DNA of 64,000 nucleotides, from the NCBI RefSeq assembly GCF_041228105.1, contig NZ_CP166097.1, forward strand, positions 3,658,001 through 3,722,000. Direction: 5' to 3'. The notes below the pieces were generated by a model that did not search any database, was not told the origin of the DNA, and saw only the letters and a program-made list of their open reading frames with translations. The DNA comes from Pectobacterium aroidearum. GTDB lineage: Bacteria > Pseudomonadota > Gammaproteobacteria > Enterobacterales > Enterobacteriaceae. Both the position numbers and the translations under genes were made by a program. Below are positions 20,306-30,713 of this stretch, piece after piece; position 1 is the first letter of the stretch; every line of letters starts with the position of its first letter.

Positions 20306-20961
20306 ATCAGTCCCCCGCTACACCATCGCTGACTGCATTTTTTGGCGGCACGTTCGACCCGATTCATTACGGTCATCTCCAGCCGGTGACGGCACTGGCA
20401 AATCTCGTGGGGCTGACTCAGGTGGTTCTGATGCCCAATAATGTTCCGCCGCATCGACAGCAACCTGAAGCCAGTTCCCAACAGCGTTTTCATATGGCTG
20501 AGCTAGCCGTTGAAGGCAATCCGCTCTTTACCGTGGACGATCGTGAACTGCAACGGCAAACCCCCTCTTACACCATTGAAACATTGGAAGCGTTGAGGAC
20601 TGAAAAAGGCCGTAATGCGCCGTTGGGTTTTATCATCGGGCAGGATTCGCTGCTGACGCTACACCATTGGCACCGCTGGCAGGATCTACTCGGCGTCTGT
20701 CATTTACTGGTGTGCGCACGCCCCGGCTATCGCTCGACGCTGGAAACACCCGAATTACAACAGTGGCTGGACGACCATCTGACACACACGCCAGACGATC
20801 TCCACCGCCAAGCGCAAGGGCGGATCTTTTTGGCAGACACGCCGCTGGTCACCATCTCGGCCACGGAAATTCGCCAACGTCGGCAGCAAGGTCTGGACTG
20901 CCACGATTTATTACCTCCCGCCGTACTCAGTTATATCGACGAAAACGGCCTGTACCAATAA
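20302..20961 (+). CDS. nadD: Nicotinate-nucleotide adenylyltransferase NadD (CTG start likely)
   Basis: Makes deamido-NAD from nicotinate mononucleotide and ATP. Nucleotidyltransferase fold with [12 protein letters not shown] (H-x-G-H motif) near the N-terminus and SATEIRQRR near the end, the family's ISSTxxR-type motif. The frame opens at a GTG at 20272 inside holA without a ribosome site. The family alignment and a perfect GGAGG at 20290-20294 point to the CTG at 20302, seven bases downstream and overlapping the holA stop, giving 219 aa (E. coli 213). No ATG exists in the N-terminal region. E. coli has cobC next; it is absent here. Confidence 0.9.
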   Translation: MNQSPATPSLTAFFGGTFDPIHYGHLQPVTALANLVGLTQVVLMPNNVPPHRQQPEASSQQRFHMAELAVEGNPLFTVDDRELQRQTPSYTIETLEALRTEKGRNAPLGFIIGQDSLLTLHHWHRWQDLLGVCHLLVCARPGYRSTLETPELQQWLDDHLTHTPDDLHRQAQGRIFLADTPLVTISATEIRQRRQQGLDCHDLLPPAVLSYIDENGLYQ

Positions 20962-21155
20962 CACCGCTTTTCCTGCCCATCAGCCACGGGCTTTATACCA
21001 CTCGGTAAAAGTGCGTGATATACTCCGCGGCTGGTTTCAATCACCGGGAAAAGCGGAAATTCTCGGCAATTACTCGGTGATTCACGTTTTTCCTAAACAA
21101 TTCAGCGCCACGCGCCTCTGTCAGTTGAAGACAGAACGCCATTGAGGGGGAACCT

Positions 21156-21473
21156 TTGCAAGGCCAAGCACTCCAAGATTTCGTTATTGATAAGGTCGAT
21201 GACTTAAAAGCTCAGGATATCGTTGCACTCAATGTGCAGGGTAAATCCAGCATTACCGATTACATGGTTATCTGTACGGGAACCTCTACGCGCCACGTCG
21301 CTTCTATTGCCGATCACGTCGTGCAATCTTCACGCGCCGCGGGACTGATCCCACTCGGTGTCGAAGGCGAAAGCGCCGCTGACTGGGTTGTTGTCGATTT
21401 GGGTGATGTGATGGTTCATGTCATGCAAGAAGAAAGCCGCCAGTTGTACGAATTGGAAAAACTGTGGGGCTAG
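21156..21473 (+). CDS. rsfS: Ribosomal silencing factor RsfS
   Basis: Binds ribosomal protein L14 and blocks subunit joining under nutrient stress. 105 residues, same length as E. coli, with a TTG start as in E. coli, preceded by gaggggg. Conserved segments [29 protein letters not shown] and [17 protein letters not shown] are visible. The stop is followed one base later by the rlmH start, so the two are co-translated. Confidence 0.96.
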   Translation: MQGQALQDFVIDKVDDLKAQDIVALNVQGKSSITDYMVICTGTSTRHVASIADHVVQSSRAAGLIPLGVEGESAADWVVVDLGDVMVHVMQEESRQLYELEKLWG

Positions 21474-21474
21474 T

Positions 21475-21945
21475 ATGAAACTGCAACTGGTCGCCGTTGG
21501 CACCAAAATGCCCGACTGGGTGCAGACTGGTTTCACCGATTATCTGCGCCGTTTTCCCAAAGACATGCCTTTCGAATTACTCGAAATTCCAGCGGGGAAA
21601 CGGGGTAAAAATGCGGACATCAAACGCATCCTGGAGCGCGAAGGCGAACAGATGCTGGCTGCGGTGGGTAAAGGCAACCGCATTGTTACGCTCGATATTC
21701 CAGGGACTCGCTGGGAGACGCCACAGTTGGCGCAACAGCTGGAGCGTTGGAAACAGGACGGACGCGACGTCAGCCTGCTGATTGGCGGCCCTGAAGGACT
21801 TGCGCCAGAGTGCAAAGCCGCAGCGGAACAAAGCTGGTCACTCTCGCCATTAACGCTACCGCACCCGCTCGTCCGTGTACTGGTGGCAGAGAGCCTGTAT
21901 CGTGCATGGAGCATTACGACTAATCACCCTTACCATCGGGAGTAA
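21475..21945 (+). CDS. rlmH: 23S rRNA (pseudouridine1915-N3)-methyltransferase RlmH
   Basis: SPOUT-family methyltransferase acting on the assembled 70S ribosome. The frame extends upstream into rsfS, but the real start is the ATG at 21475, directly after the rsfS stop, giving the family length of 156 aa beginning [13 protein letters not shown]. The SAM-binding knot shows [13 protein letters not shown] and the C-terminal tail [14 protein letters not shown]...NHPYHRE. In operon with rsfS and, 33 bases on, mrdA. Confidence 0.96.
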   Translation: MKLQLVAVGTKMPDWVQTGFTDYLRRFPKDMPFELLEIPAGKRGKNADIKRILEREGEQMLAAVGKGNRIVTLDIPGTRWETPQLAQQLERWKQDGRDVSLLIGGPEGLAPECKAAAEQSWSLSPLTLPHPLVRVLVAESLYRAWSITTNHPYHRE

Positions 21946-21978
21946 GGCGATACGATGAAACCTGTGAAATAACGCTGG

Positions 21979-23883
21979 ATGAAAGTAGAACGTAAACCCT
22001 TTCGTGATTATACGGCTGAGTCTGCCCTGTTTGTGCGCCGTGCTTTGGTCGCCTTTCTGGGCATTTTGCTGCTTTCCGGTGTATTAGTCGCTAACCTTTA
22101 TCATCTGCAGATTGTGCGTGTTGATGACTACCGCACACGTTCTAATGAGAACCGCATTAAGCTGGTTCCTATCGCACCCAGCCGTGGCATCATCTATGAC
22201 CGTAACGGCACACCGCTGGCGTTAAACCGCACCATCTACCAGTTAGAGCTGGTGCCCGACAAAGTCGACAACCTTAAAGAGACGCTGGAAGCGCTGCGGC
22301 CCGTCGTCGATCTGACCGATGACGATCTGGAAAGTTTTGAAAAAGAGCGTAAGCGCTCACGTCGCTTTACCTCTATTCCGGTGAAAACCGGGCTCAATGA
22401 GATTCAGGTTGCCCGCTTTGCCGTCAATCAATATCGCTTCCCCGGCGTTGAAATTAAAGGCTACCAGCGCCGCTATTATCCTTATGGTTCTGCGCTGACG
22501 CACGTCACGGGCTATGTCTCCAAAATCAACGATAAAGACGTAGAACGGCTGACCAAAGAAGAAAAAATCGCCGATTACGCCGCCACGCATGACATCGGTA
22601 AGCTGGGCATCGAGCGTCATTACGAAGATTTACTGCACGGCAAACCCGGCTATGAGGAAGTTGAAGTCAACAACCGCGGCCGCGTAATCCGTCAGCTCCA
22701 CGAGCAGCCACCGCAGGCCGGACGCGATATTTATCTGACGTTGGACCTGAGTCTGCAAATCTACATCGAAAAATTACTCGAAGGTAGCCGTGCCGCTGTC
22801 ATCGTCACTGACCCGCGCGATGGCGGTATTCTGGCGATGGTTTCTACACCCAGTTACGACCCCAACCTCTTTGTCGACGGGATTTCCACCAAAAACTATA
22901 ACAAACTACAAAACGATCCTAATCGCCCGTTAATCAATCGCACAACGCAAGGGGTATACCCGCCCGCCTCCACCGTGAAACCCTATATCGCGGTTTCCGC
23001 TCTGACTACGGGTGTGATTACGACTAACACCAGCCTGTTTGATCCCGGCTGGTGGCAATTACCTGGTTCAGAAAAACGCTTTCGCGACTGGAAAAAATGG
23101 GGACATGGTCGCCTGAATCTCACCAAATCGCTGGAAGAGTCTGCGGACACCTTCTTCTATCAGGTCGCTTATGACATGGGTATTGATCGTCTGTCCGAAT
23201 GGATGACCAAATTTGGTTACGGCGAGAAAACCGGTATCGATATTTCAGAAGAAAGCAAAGGCAATATGCCAACGCGCGAGTGGAAATTAGGACGATTCAA
23301 AAAACCCTGGTATCAGGGCGACACCATTCCCGTCGGGATCGGACAGGGCTACTGGACGGCAACGCCCATTCAGATGAATAAGGCGTTGGTTACACTGATC
23401 AATGACGGGCAGGTCAAAACGCCACATCTGCTGTATAGCTCGCGAGAAAATGGGGCGATTGTGCCTTACCGACAGGCCGAGAATCAGCAAATCGGCGATA
23501 TCCACTCTGGCTATTGGGAAGTGGCAAAAGATGGTATGTATGGCGTGGCGAATCGACCTAACGGCACCGCGCACAAAAGCTTCGAGGATGCACCCTATAA
23601 GATTGCGGCAAAATCCGGTACGGCGCAGGTCTTCGGCCTGAAAGAAAACGAAACCTATAATGCGCACAAGATCGCAGAACATTTGCGTGACCATAAATTA
23701 ATGGTTGCCTTTGCCCCGTACAAAAATCCTAAAGTAGCGGTATCGGTCATTCTGGAAAACGGTGGGGCTGGCCCGACCGTTGGCACCATCACTCGCCAGA
23801 TCCTTGATCATATCCTGCTGGGTGATAACAATACTGATTTACCCAGTGCGCCCCCTGCGCCACCGGGTAGCGAGAGTGAGTAA
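21979..23883 (+). CDS. mrdA: Penicillin-binding protein 2 (peptidoglycan transpeptidase MrdA)
   Basis: Elongasome transpeptidase, anchored in the inner membrane by one N-terminal helix (about residues 22-42, RALVAFLGILLLSGVLVANLY written in part). 634 residues. The PBP dimerisation domain precedes the catalytic domain; the active Ser lies in STVKPY near residue 331, the SxN motif in SADTFFY and the KTG-type motif in KSGTAQVFG. The residue before the active serine is Ala here (PPASTVK), Gly in E. coli (PPGSTVK). Adjacent to rodA as in E. coli. Confidence 0.97.
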   Translation: MKVERKPFRDYTAESALFVRRALVAFLGILLLSGVLVANLYHLQIVRVDDYRTRSNENRIKLVPIAPSRGIIYDRNGTPLALNRTIYQLELVPDKVDNLKETLEALRPVVDLTDDDLESFEKERKRSRRFTSIPVKTGLNEIQVARFAVNQYRFPGVEIKGYQRRYYPYGSALTHVTGYVSKINDKDVERLTKEEKIADYAATHDIGKLGIERHYEDLLHGKPGYEEVEVNNRGRVIRQLHEQPPQAGRDIYLTLDLSLQIYIEKLLEGSRAAVIVTDPRDGGILAMVSTPSYDPNLFVDGISTKNYNKLQNDPNRPLINRTTQGVYPPASTVKPYIAVSALTTGVITTNTSLFDPGWWQLPGSEKRFRDWKKWGHGRLNLTKSLEESADTFFYQVAYDMGIDRLSEWMTKFGYGEKTGIDISEESKGNMPTREWKLGRFKKPWYQGDTIPVGIGQGYWTATPIQMNKALVTLINDGQVKTPHLLYSSRENGAIVPYRQAENQQIGDIHSGYWEVAKDGMYGVANRPNGTAHKSFEDAPYKIAAKSGTAQVFGLKENETYNAHKIAEHLRDHKLMVAFAPYKNPKVAVSVILENGGAGPTVGTITRQILDHILLGDNNTDLPSAPPAPPGSESE

Positions 23884-23892
23884 CAGACAGTC

Positions 23893-25005
23893 ATGACCGA
23901 TAGCCAACAAAAGGGATCGTTCTGGGCGAAAATCCACATCGACCTCCCGTTTCTTCTCTGCATCCTGGCACTGCTGGGCTATAGCCTATTTGTCTTATGG
24001 AGCGCCAGCGGGCAAGACGTCGGTATGATGGAACGAAAAGTCGTTCAAATCGTACTGGGGTTTACGGTGATGATCGTGATGGCGCAAATCCCTCCCCGCG
24101 TGTATGAGGGCTGGGCTCCCTACCTCTACGTATTCTGCGTAATTTTGCTGCTCATCGTGGATATTTTCGGACAGATTAGTAAAGGCGCGCAGCGCTGGCT
24201 GGATCTGGGCTTTATCCGTTTCCAACCGTCGGAAATTGCCAAGATCGCCGTACCGCTAATGGTCGCGCGTTTTATCAACCGTGATATGTGCCCGCCATCG
24301 CTAAAAAATACGGCAATCGCACTGGTACTGATTTTTGTCCCTACGCTGCTGGTTGCCGCCCAGCCGGATTTAGGCACCTCGATTCTGGTCGCGCTCTCAG
24401 GGCTGTTTGTGCTTTTCCTCGCGGGCATGAGCTGGCGCTTGATTGGTATCGCCGTCCTGCTACTCGCCGCTTTTATTCCTATACTCTGGTTTTTCCTGAT
24501 GCATGATTATCAGCGCGCCAGGGTCATGATGCTGCTCGATCCAGAAAGCGACCCGCTTGGCGCCGGATACCATATTATTCAGTCGAAAATTGCGATAGGC
24601 TCTGGTGGCCTGTCTGGAAAAGGTTGGCTGCACGGCACACAGTCTCAATTAGAGTTTCTGCCAGAACGCCACACCGACTTTATCTTTGCCGTACTGTCAG
24701 AAGAGCTCGGCTTAATCGGCGTCTTGATTCTGCTCGCCATGTATCTGTTCATGATCATGCGCGGTCTGGTCATTGCTGCTAATGCGCAAACCTCGTTCGG
24801 TCGAGTGATGGTCGGCGGGCTGATGCTGATTCTGTTTTTCTATGTTTTCGTCAATATCGGGATGGTCAGCGGTATACTTCCCGTCGTTGGCGTGCCGCTG
24901 CCGCTAATCAGCTATGGCGGCTCGGCGCTGGTCGTCTTAATGGCGGGGTTCGGTATCGTCATGTCGATACATACTCACCGCAAACTGCTATCCAAAAATT
25001 TATAA
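23893..25005 (+). CDS. mrdB: Peptidoglycan glycosyltransferase RodA (MrdB)
   Basis: SEDS-family glycan polymerase that works with PBP2 in cell-wall elongation. 370 residues with about ten membrane helices and the family signatures QPDLGTS and the C-terminal [13 protein letters not shown]. It starts nine bases after mrdA, and rlpA follows after 13 bases, so mrdA-mrdB-rlpA are a unit. Confidence 0.97.
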   Translation: MTDSQQKGSFWAKIHIDLPFLLCILALLGYSLFVLWSASGQDVGMMERKVVQIVLGFTVMIVMAQIPPRVYEGWAPYLYVFCVILLLIVDIFGQISKGAQRWLDLGFIRFQPSEIAKIAVPLMVARFINRDMCPPSLKNTAIALVLIFVPTLLVAAQPDLGTSILVALSGLFVLFLAGMSWRLIGIAVLLLAAFIPILWFFLMHDYQRARVMMLLDPESDPLGAGYHIIQSKIAIGSGGLSGKGWLHGTQSQLEFLPERHTDFIFAVLSEELGLIGVLILLAMYLFMIMRGLVIAANAQTSFGRVMVGGLMLILFFYVFVNIGMVSGILPVVGVPLPLISYGGSALVVLMAGFGIVMSIHTHRKLLSKNL

Positions 25006-25018
25006 CATGAGGTGAGCA

Positions 25019-26146
25019 ATGCGTAAGGATTGGCTTTGTATCGGCGTAGCAACTCTGGCGCTTGCTGCCTGTACCACCACGGAACAGCGGCAGCCTGCTC
25101 CACCAGTAACTCAGGTTTATAGCGGCCCCGTCGAGGAAATCGGCGGTGCGGAACCGCGTTACGAACCCTACAATCAGGGGACGCTGCAGGACTACAGCAT
25201 CAAAGGCAAGAGCTATAAAATTGTCAAAGATCCACAAAACTTTAGTGAGACTGGCTTAGCCGCCTGGTACGGCGAAGAAGCCAGCGGTAATCGCACGTCA
25301 ATCGGCGAAACGTTTGATCCTAACGCGATCACCGCCGCCCATCCAACGCTGCCACTGCCAAGCTATGTCCGCGTCACCAACCTGAGTAACGGTCGCCGTC
25401 TGGTTGTGCGCGTGAATGACCGCGGGCCGTATACGCCGGGCAGAATTATCGATCTGTCGAAGGCTGCAGGCGATCGGCTGAATATCTCAAACAATACCAA
25501 AGTAAAAGTGGACTTCATCAACGTCGCGCCAGATGGCACGCTCTCCGGTCCTGGAACCGTGGGCACCACCGTCGCCAAGCAAAGTTTCGCTTTGCCAGAA
25601 CGCCCGAGCTTCGGTGCCAGCGGGCTGGGGACGCCAATGATGGAAAGCACATCACCAACGCCCAACAGCGCCGTTCGCCCAATCAGCAATAGCAGCCTGA
25701 GTGCCCCTACAGAAAGCACGCAACCGCAGAGCAGCGCACCATCGCACAGCGGTGGTTTTCTGGGAGCCCCTTCTGCCCTGCGCGCTGGCGTAGTTGAGTC
25801 CAACGTGGCGCCAACGGCAACATCGTCCCCATCTGCCGCACCACTGAACGTCGCACCAGCCGCGTCAGCTGCAGCGGTTGCCGCTCCCTCGGCGGTATCC
25901 TCCTCCGCCACGGGTCGCTATGTGGTACAGGTCGGGGCGCTGAGCGATCAGCAACGCGCGCAAACCTGGCAGCGCAGCCTGAGCGAACGCTTCCGCGTAG
26001 CCGGTAAAGTCACGGCGAGCGGTGGACTGTACCGTATCCAGCTAGGGCCATTCCAGAATCGTCAGCAAGCCGCTGAACTTCAACAACGTTTGTCAGTCGA
26101 AGCTCAGCAGCAGTCGTTTATTACCGCCGCACCCGGCACCCTCTAG
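25019..26146 (+). CDS. rlpA: Septal-ring lipoprotein RlpA
   Basis: Outer-membrane lipoprotein of the septal ring; homologues cleave denuded glycan strands. The signal peptide ends in LALAAC with Cys18 as the lipidation site. A double-psi beta-barrel RlpA domain spans about residues 70-175 (TGLAAWYGEEASGNRT...VRVNDRGPYTPGR). A long Ser/Pro/Ala linker (about 180-295) follows, then a C-terminal SPOR domain (GRYVVQVGALSDQQ...YRIQLGPF). The linker encodes a very GC-rich open antisense frame that I regard as a shadow. 375 residues against 362 in E. coli. Confidence 0.96.
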   Translation: MRKDWLCIGVATLALAACTTTEQRQPAPPVTQVYSGPVEEIGGAEPRYEPYNQGTLQDYSIKGKSYKIVKDPQNFSETGLAAWYGEEASGNRTSIGETFDPNAITAAHPTLPLPSYVRVTNLSNGRRLVVRVNDRGPYTPGRIIDLSKAAGDRLNISNNTKVKVDFINVAPDGTLSGPGTVGTTVAKQSFALPERPSFGASGLGTPMMESTSPTPNSAVRPISNSSLSAPTESTQPQSSAPSHSGGFLGAPSALRAGVVESNVAPTATSSPSAAPLNVAPAASAAAVAAPSAVSSSATGRYVVQVGALSDQQRAQTWQRSLSERFRVAGKVTASGGLYRIQLGPFQNRQQAAELQQRLSVEAQQQSFITAAPGTL

Positions 26147-26312
26147 TCACGGATAATCGGCAGGCTTACCATGCGAAAGCGGCGGCTATGACATTGAACA
26201 TACCGCCCTTTTGCAAAATCACGTAACGTAATGCCTGATGCCTGCCTATTCCCCATCTGCTATAGTGTGGCTCGTTTTTTAACTCATACCCACGGATGTT
26301 GTTGTTCCAATC

Positions 26313-27524
26313 ATGAATACTGTAAACACGTCTCGTTTTACTAAGCGTACTGCGCTTGGCGCACTGCTCGTCATTAGCGCCTCTTCCTTTGCCTATGCCG
26401 AAGATATCAATCTTAAAACGATGATCCCCGGCGTTCCGCAAATCGATGCTGAATCCTACATCCTGATTGATTACAACTCTGGAAAAGTGTTGGCGGAAAT
26501 GAACGCTGACACGCGCCGCGATCCGGCCAGCTTAACGAAAATGATGACCAGCTACGTGATTGGTCAGGCGATTAAATCAGGAAAAATCAGCCCTAACGAC
26601 ATCGTTACCGTCGGTAAAGATGCCTGGGCAACCGGTAACCCAACCTTCCAGGGCTCTTCCCTGATGTTCCTGAAGCCGGGCGACCGTGTTCCCGTCTCCC
26701 AATTAAACCGCGGCATTATCCTGCAATCCGGTAACGATGCCTGTGTCGCGATGGCCGACTACGTTGCGGGAAGTCAGGACGCCTTCGTTAACCTGATGAA
26801 CGGTTACGTGAAAGCACTGGGGCTGCAGAATACCAATTTTGAAACCGTACACGGTCTGGACGCCCCCGGCCAGTTCAGCTCGGCGCGTGATATGGCCCTG
26901 ATCGGTCAGGCGCTGATTCGCGATGTTCCAGAAGAGTATGCAACCTACAAAGAGAAAGAGTTCACATTCAACAACATCCGCCAGCCTAACCGTAACGGTT
27001 TACTGTGGGATTCCAGCCTGAATGTTGACGGCATCAAAACAGGCCACACGTCATCAGCCGGCTTTAATTTGGTCGCTTCAGCCACAGAAGGTCAGATGCG
27101 CCTGATTTCTGCCGTACTGGGTGGACGTAATGCCAAAGGACGCGAATCAGAAAGTAAAAAACTGCTGACCTGGGGCTTCCGCTTCTTTGAAACCGTCGCA
27201 CCGTTGAAAGCAGGCAAAGAGTTCGCTTCCGAGCCCGTCTGGTTTGGCGACAGCGACCGCGTTGCGCTGGGTGTTGAGAAAGATGCCTACCTGACCATTC
27301 CACGTGGCCGTATGAAAGATCTGAAAGCCAGCTATGTTCTGGACAACACGGAATTGCATGCGCCGTTAGCCAAAAACCAGGTTGTGGGTTCTATCAACTT
27401 CCAGCTAGATGGCAAAACCATCGATCAGCGCCCGCTGGTCGTGATGAACGAAGTGAAAGAAGGCGGGATCTTTGGCCGCATGATCGACTACATCAAATTG
27501 ATGTTCCATCACTGGTTCGGTTAA
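26313..27524 (+). CDS. dacA: D-alanyl-D-alanine carboxypeptidase DacA (PBP5)
   Basis: Trims the terminal D-Ala from peptidoglycan stems in the periplasm. 403 residues: signal peptide cleaved after SFAYA, S11 peptidase domain with SLTKMM (active Ser73 of the precursor), SGN near 139 and KTGHTSSA near 242, a beta-rich C-terminal domain, and the amphipathic membrane anchor [16 protein letters not shown]. It has its own 166-base upstream gap and a strong terminator after it. Confidence 0.97.
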   Translation: MNTVNTSRFTKRTALGALLVISASSFAYAEDINLKTMIPGVPQIDAESYILIDYNSGKVLAEMNADTRRDPASLTKMMTSYVIGQAIKSGKISPNDIVTVGKDAWATGNPTFQGSSLMFLKPGDRVPVSQLNRGIILQSGNDACVAMADYVAGSQDAFVNLMNGYVKALGLQNTNFETVHGLDAPGQFSSARDMALIGQALIRDVPEEYATYKEKEFTFNNIRQPNRNGLLWDSSLNVDGIKTGHTSSAGFNLVASATEGQMRLISAVLGGRNAKGRESESKKLLTWGFRFFETVAPLKAGKEFASEPVWFGDSDRVALGVEKDAYLTIPRGRMKDLKASYVLDNTELHAPLAKNQVVGSINFQLDGKTIDQRPLVVMNEVKEGGIFGRMIDYIKLMFHHWFG

Positions 27525-27569
27525 GCCCCCCTTGTGTGGGGCGAAAACGCCCCCATATAGATAGCATCC

Positions 27570-27603
27570 ATAACTCCCGCAGACGCGGGAGTTATATTTT
27601 TTT
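27570..27603 (+). terminator. Terminator of dacA
   Basis: Perfect 11-bp stem ATAACTCCCGC / GCGGGAGTTAT with an AGAC loop and a seven-T tail. Confidence 0.9.
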
Positions 27604-27674
27604 AGTATGATGTACATATGTCAGTGCTAATACCGTTGGAATAATACCGACGTATTACCCTCTCTGGAGCGCAA

Positions 27675-27938
27675 ATGAAAACCAAATTAAACGAACTGCT
27701 TGAATTCCCCTGCGTTTTTACCTACAAAGTCATGGGTGAGGCAAAACCAGAGCTGGTCGATCTGGTCGTTGAAGTGGTACAACGTCATGCGCCAGGCGAC
27801 TACACGCCGCAGATCAAACCCAGCAGCAAGGGGAATTACCACTCCGTTTCCATCACCATCACTGCAACACATATTGAGCAGGTAGAAACGCTGTACGAAG
27901 AACTGGGCAACATCGATATCGTGCGCATGGTTCTGTAA
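27675..27938 (+). CDS. ybeD: YbeD, DUF493 family
   Basis: Small cytoplasmic ACT-like protein of 87 residues, the family length, with the typical [21 protein letters not shown] start and closing segment [12 protein letters not shown]. Role not established in E. coli. Good ribosome site (tctggag) eight bases upstream. It precedes lipB as in E. coli, separated by 157 bases. Confidence 0.93.
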   Translation: MKTKLNELLEFPCVFTYKVMGEAKPELVDLVVEVVQRHAPGDYTPQIKPSSKGNYHSVSITITATHIEQVETLYEELGNIDIVRMVL

Positions 27939-28095
27939 AGACGATTCTGTGAAGATAGTGTTGTAATAAAAACGGGCGGGAAAATTAGCGAGCACGGCAT
28001 GTTTCTGCGATGCATGGTTTTATAATGCATAGTGATAGTGCTGTTCGCTGAAGTCTCCCGCCGTTATAATCCTCCCACCTTTCCTTAACCTGAAG

Positions 28096-28779
28096 ATGAC
28101 ACACTTGCTACAGGATAAGATCATCGTACGCCAATTTGACGTACAGCCGTATGAACCCGTCTCTCTGGCGATGCATAATTTCACCGACCGACGCGATGAT
28201 AAAACTCCAGATGAAATCTGGCTGGTGCAGCATCCCCGCGTATTCACACAAGGTCAGGCGGGAAAAGCCGAACATGTCCTCATGCCCGGCGACATCCCGG
28301 TCATTCAGAGCGACAGAGGCGGTCAGGTGACCTACCACGGCCCCGGCCAGCAGGTCATGTACGTGTTGATTGACCTGAAGCGCCGTAAGCTTGGCGTTCG
28401 TCAGCTCGTCACCGCCATTGAAAATACCGTGATTGGCACACTGGCGCACTTCCATATTGACGCCCATGCTCGTCCTGATGCGCCCGGTGTTTATGTGGGT
28501 GAACGTAAAATTTGCTCGCTGGGACTGCGTATTCGCAAAGGCTGCTCTTTCCACGGGTTGGCGCTCAATATTGCTATGGATCTCTCCCCTTTCTTGCGTA
28601 TCAACCCGTGTGGTTATGCCGGTATGGAGATGACGCAAATCAGCGATCTGGTGCCGGGCATCACGTTAGATGACACCGCTCCCGTGCTGGTGAACACCTT
28701 TTTGCAGTTAGTTGGCTATTCCGCGCCCGAGTTTATTCTGTGGAATCTGGACGTTCAGGGTGAGCCGCTTTCTGGTTGA
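28096..28779 (+). CDS. lipB: Octanoyl-[ACP]:protein N-octanoyltransferase LipB
   Basis: Transfers octanoate from acyl carrier protein to lipoyl domains, first step of lipoate synthesis. 227 residues with the [12 protein letters not shown] motif, KICSLGLRI, and the catalytic-cysteine segment [13 protein letters not shown] with the acyl-enzyme Cys near 176 and Lys in ERKICSLG. E. coli has ybeF between lipB and lipA; that gene is absent, replaced by a 227-base AT-rich gap. Confidence 0.96.
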   Translation: MTHLLQDKIIVRQFDVQPYEPVSLAMHNFTDRRDDKTPDEIWLVQHPRVFTQGQAGKAEHVLMPGDIPVIQSDRGGQVTYHGPGQQVMYVLIDLKRRKLGVRQLVTAIENTVIGTLAHFHIDAHARPDAPGVYVGERKICSLGLRIRKGCSFHGLALNIAMDLSPFLRINPCGYAGMEMTQISDLVPGITLDDTAPVLVNTFLQLVGYSAPEFILWNLDVQGEPLSG

Positions 28780-29006
28780 CGTGTTTCATCCTGTCAATAA
28801 AAATCAGCGAGTTAGGCGATCGTTTTTTGATAAATTACATTTTATTCACATAATTTCTTCATTTTGATCGCGCAAAGGCTGATTGTGGTTAGGCAAGATG
28901 ATATAATTTTTATAGTTTTTTAAAAAAAAGTTTAACCAAAAACATAATCCTTTGAATTTGAATAGCAAATTTAAAGAAACGATTCAGAACTGGAACTTAC
29001 GCAAAC

Positions 29007-29972
29007 ATGAGTAAACCGATTCAGATCGAACGCGGCGTCAAATACCGCGATGCCGATAAGATGGCGCTAATCCCGGTACGTACCGTCGTCACCGAACGCC
29101 AAGAGATTCTGCGCAAACCTGAATGGATGAAGATTAAACTTCCGGCGGATTCGAGCCGTATTCAGGGAATCAAAGCGGCCATGCGCAAAAACGGGCTGCA
29201 CTCAGTTTGCGAAGAAGCGTCCTGTCCGAATCTGGCGGAGTGTTTCAACCACGGCACCGCCACCTTCATGATTCTGGGCGCCATTTGTACGCGTCGCTGC
29301 CCATTCTGTGACGTTGCCCACGGCCGCCCGCTTACGCCGGATGCCAACGAGCCAGAGAAACTGGCACAGACCATCCATGACATGGGCCTGCGCTATGTCG
29401 TTATCACCTCGGTTGACCGTGATGACCTGCGTGACGGTGGCGCACAGCACTTTGCAGACTGCATTAGCGCGATTCGCCGCAAAAACCCGAATATCCGCAT
29501 CGAAACGCTGGTGCCAGACTTCCGTGGCCGTATGGATCGCGCGTTAGAAATTCTGACCGCCACACCACCGGATGTGTTCAACCACAACCTGGAAAACGTA
29601 CCGCGTGTTTATCGTCAGGTTCGCCCTGGCGCAAACTATGAGTGGTCACTGAAGCTGCTGGAAAACTTCAAAAACGCGCACCCAGATATCCCGACCAAAT
29701 CTGGCCTGATGGTTGGATTGGGGGAAACCAATGCTGAAATCGTGGACGTGATGCGAGACCTGCGCCGCCACGGCGTGACGATGCTGACGCTGGGACAATA
29801 TTTACAGCCGAGCCGCCATCACCTGCCGGTACAGCGCTACGTCAGCCCAGATGAATTTGACGAGATGAAAGCCGAAGCGATGGCGATGGGCTTCACCCAC
29901 GCGGCATGTGGCCCATTTGTACGCTCGTCTTACCATGCCGACCTGCAAGCCAAAGGCATCGAAGTAAAATAA
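29007..29972 (+). CDS. lipA: Lipoyl synthase LipA
   Basis: Radical-SAM enzyme that inserts two sulfurs into octanoyl groups on lipoyl domains. 321 residues, identical length to E. coli. Auxiliary cluster cysteines lie in [12 protein letters not shown] (C-x4-C-x5-C) and the SAM cluster in CTRRCPFC (C-x3-C-x2-C); the C-terminal RSSYHAD serine ligand is present. Convergent with tatE over the terminator at 30011-30038. Confidence 0.97.
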   Translation: MSKPIQIERGVKYRDADKMALIPVRTVVTERQEILRKPEWMKIKLPADSSRIQGIKAAMRKNGLHSVCEEASCPNLAECFNHGTATFMILGAICTRRCPFCDVAHGRPLTPDANEPEKLAQTIHDMGLRYVVITSVDRDDLRDGGAQHFADCISAIRRKNPNIRIETLVPDFRGRMDRALEILTATPPDVFNHNLENVPRVYRQVRPGANYEWSLKLLENFKNAHPDIPTKSGLMVGLGETNAEIVDVMRDLRRHGVTMLTLGQYLQPSRHHLPVQRYVSPDEFDEMKAEAMAMGFTHAACGPFVRSSYHADLQAKGIEVK

Positions 29973-30010
29973 GCGCTCATAGTTTTTTACACATTTTTTG
30001 TGTGGAATAA

Positions 30011-30038
30011 AAAACGGACGGCAATCGCCGTCCGTTTT
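30011..30038. terminator. Bidirectional terminator between lipA and tatE
   Basis: Perfect 12-bp stem AAAACGGACGGC / GCCGTCCGTTTT with the loop AATC and A/T tails on both sides. Confidence 0.9.
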
Positions 30039-30054
30039 GCTGTGTGAGGCGTGC

Positions 30055-30252
30055 TCAGGATTCTTTGCGCGACGAATCATTCAGCGCTGCGGTATCATCC
30101 GTCTTTGCCGTCTGATCGTCATTCATCGCCTTCTTGAAACCTTTAATCGCCGCGCCTAAATCACCGCCTAAGCTACGAAGTTTATTCGTACCGAACAGCA
30201 GAATGATTAATGCGCCAATCACCAACAGCTTGGCAATACTAATACCTTCCAT
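30055..30252 (-). CDS. tatE: Twin-arginine translocase subunit TatE
   Basis: Small TatA-family protein for export of folded proteins. One N-terminal membrane helix ([15 protein letters not shown]), the hinge, then the conserved amphipathic helix [18 protein letters not shown] and a polar tail. 65 residues. Location beside lipA, away from tatABC, identifies it as TatE rather than TatA. Upstream, at 30308-30341, there is a cluster of TTGTCGAA-type repeats. Confidence 0.93.
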   Translation of the reverse strand: MEGISIAKLLVIGALIILLFGTNKLRSLGGDLGAAIKGFKKAMNDDQTAKTDDTAALNDSSRKES

Positions 30253-30518
30253 ACAGACCTACCTGATTTACAGATGCTGGAGACGCCAGCGAGCGAGAAC
30301 ACGTACTTTCGAACAAGGATTGTCGAACAATCGTTGTCGAAAAATTCTTTTATCCTATGTCCTCTATGTAAAACCTTACGCTGCACGACACAATCACCAT
30401 CTGTAACAAAGTAAGACGCAATACGAACGTTTTCGCACGCATTCAGATTGCTTTACAACTTTCCCTCTCAGCCTCACTACAAAAAAACCGTCTAGAGGCG
30501 TAAACTTCCATACTACGC

Positions 30519-30608
30519 GGAGATGACATTCCTCCCTACCCTGGTGCAGCCAAAACGCTGACCGCCGCAAGACAGGGTACAACCGCCACTCGGCTAATGA
30601 TGTCTACG
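30519..30608 (+). promoter_or_regulatory. Fluoride riboswitch (crcB motif) with an extra inserted hairpin
   Basis: GGAGATGACATTCCTCC at 30519-30535 and AACCGCC-ACTC-GGC-TAATGATGTCTACG at 30581-30608 (written here in parts) match the two halves of the crcB/fluoride aptamer. The pseudoknot pair, GGCAU/AUGCC in the known Pseudomonas syringae aptamer, is GACAT/ATGTC here, a compensated change. Between the halves, where the P. syringae aptamer has only a few bases, lies a hairpin with a 7-bp stem TACCCTG (30537-30543) / CAGGGTA (30573-30579). It sits about 105 bases upstream of crcB on the same strand. Downstream, gggcgtagcgtcctgccc (30625-30642) can form a competing stem. Confidence 0.87.
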
Positions 30609-30713
30609 TCCACCTCGCAGAGAGGGCGTAGCGTCCTGCCCAATACTCTCCGAGATCGTGAAAAACAAGCGATGTAAAAAGCATCCAAACAAAACAGGCC
30701 AGGAAAGGTTTCT

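Noticed and set aside
20962..21155. cobC remnant between nadD and rsfS
   Set aside because: E. coli has cobC here, but the 194-base gap shows no recognisable fragment of it.
25363..25911. 182-codon antisense frame in rlpA
   Set aside because: It runs opposite the low-complexity Ser/Pro/Ala linker, which yields long antisense frames by composition.
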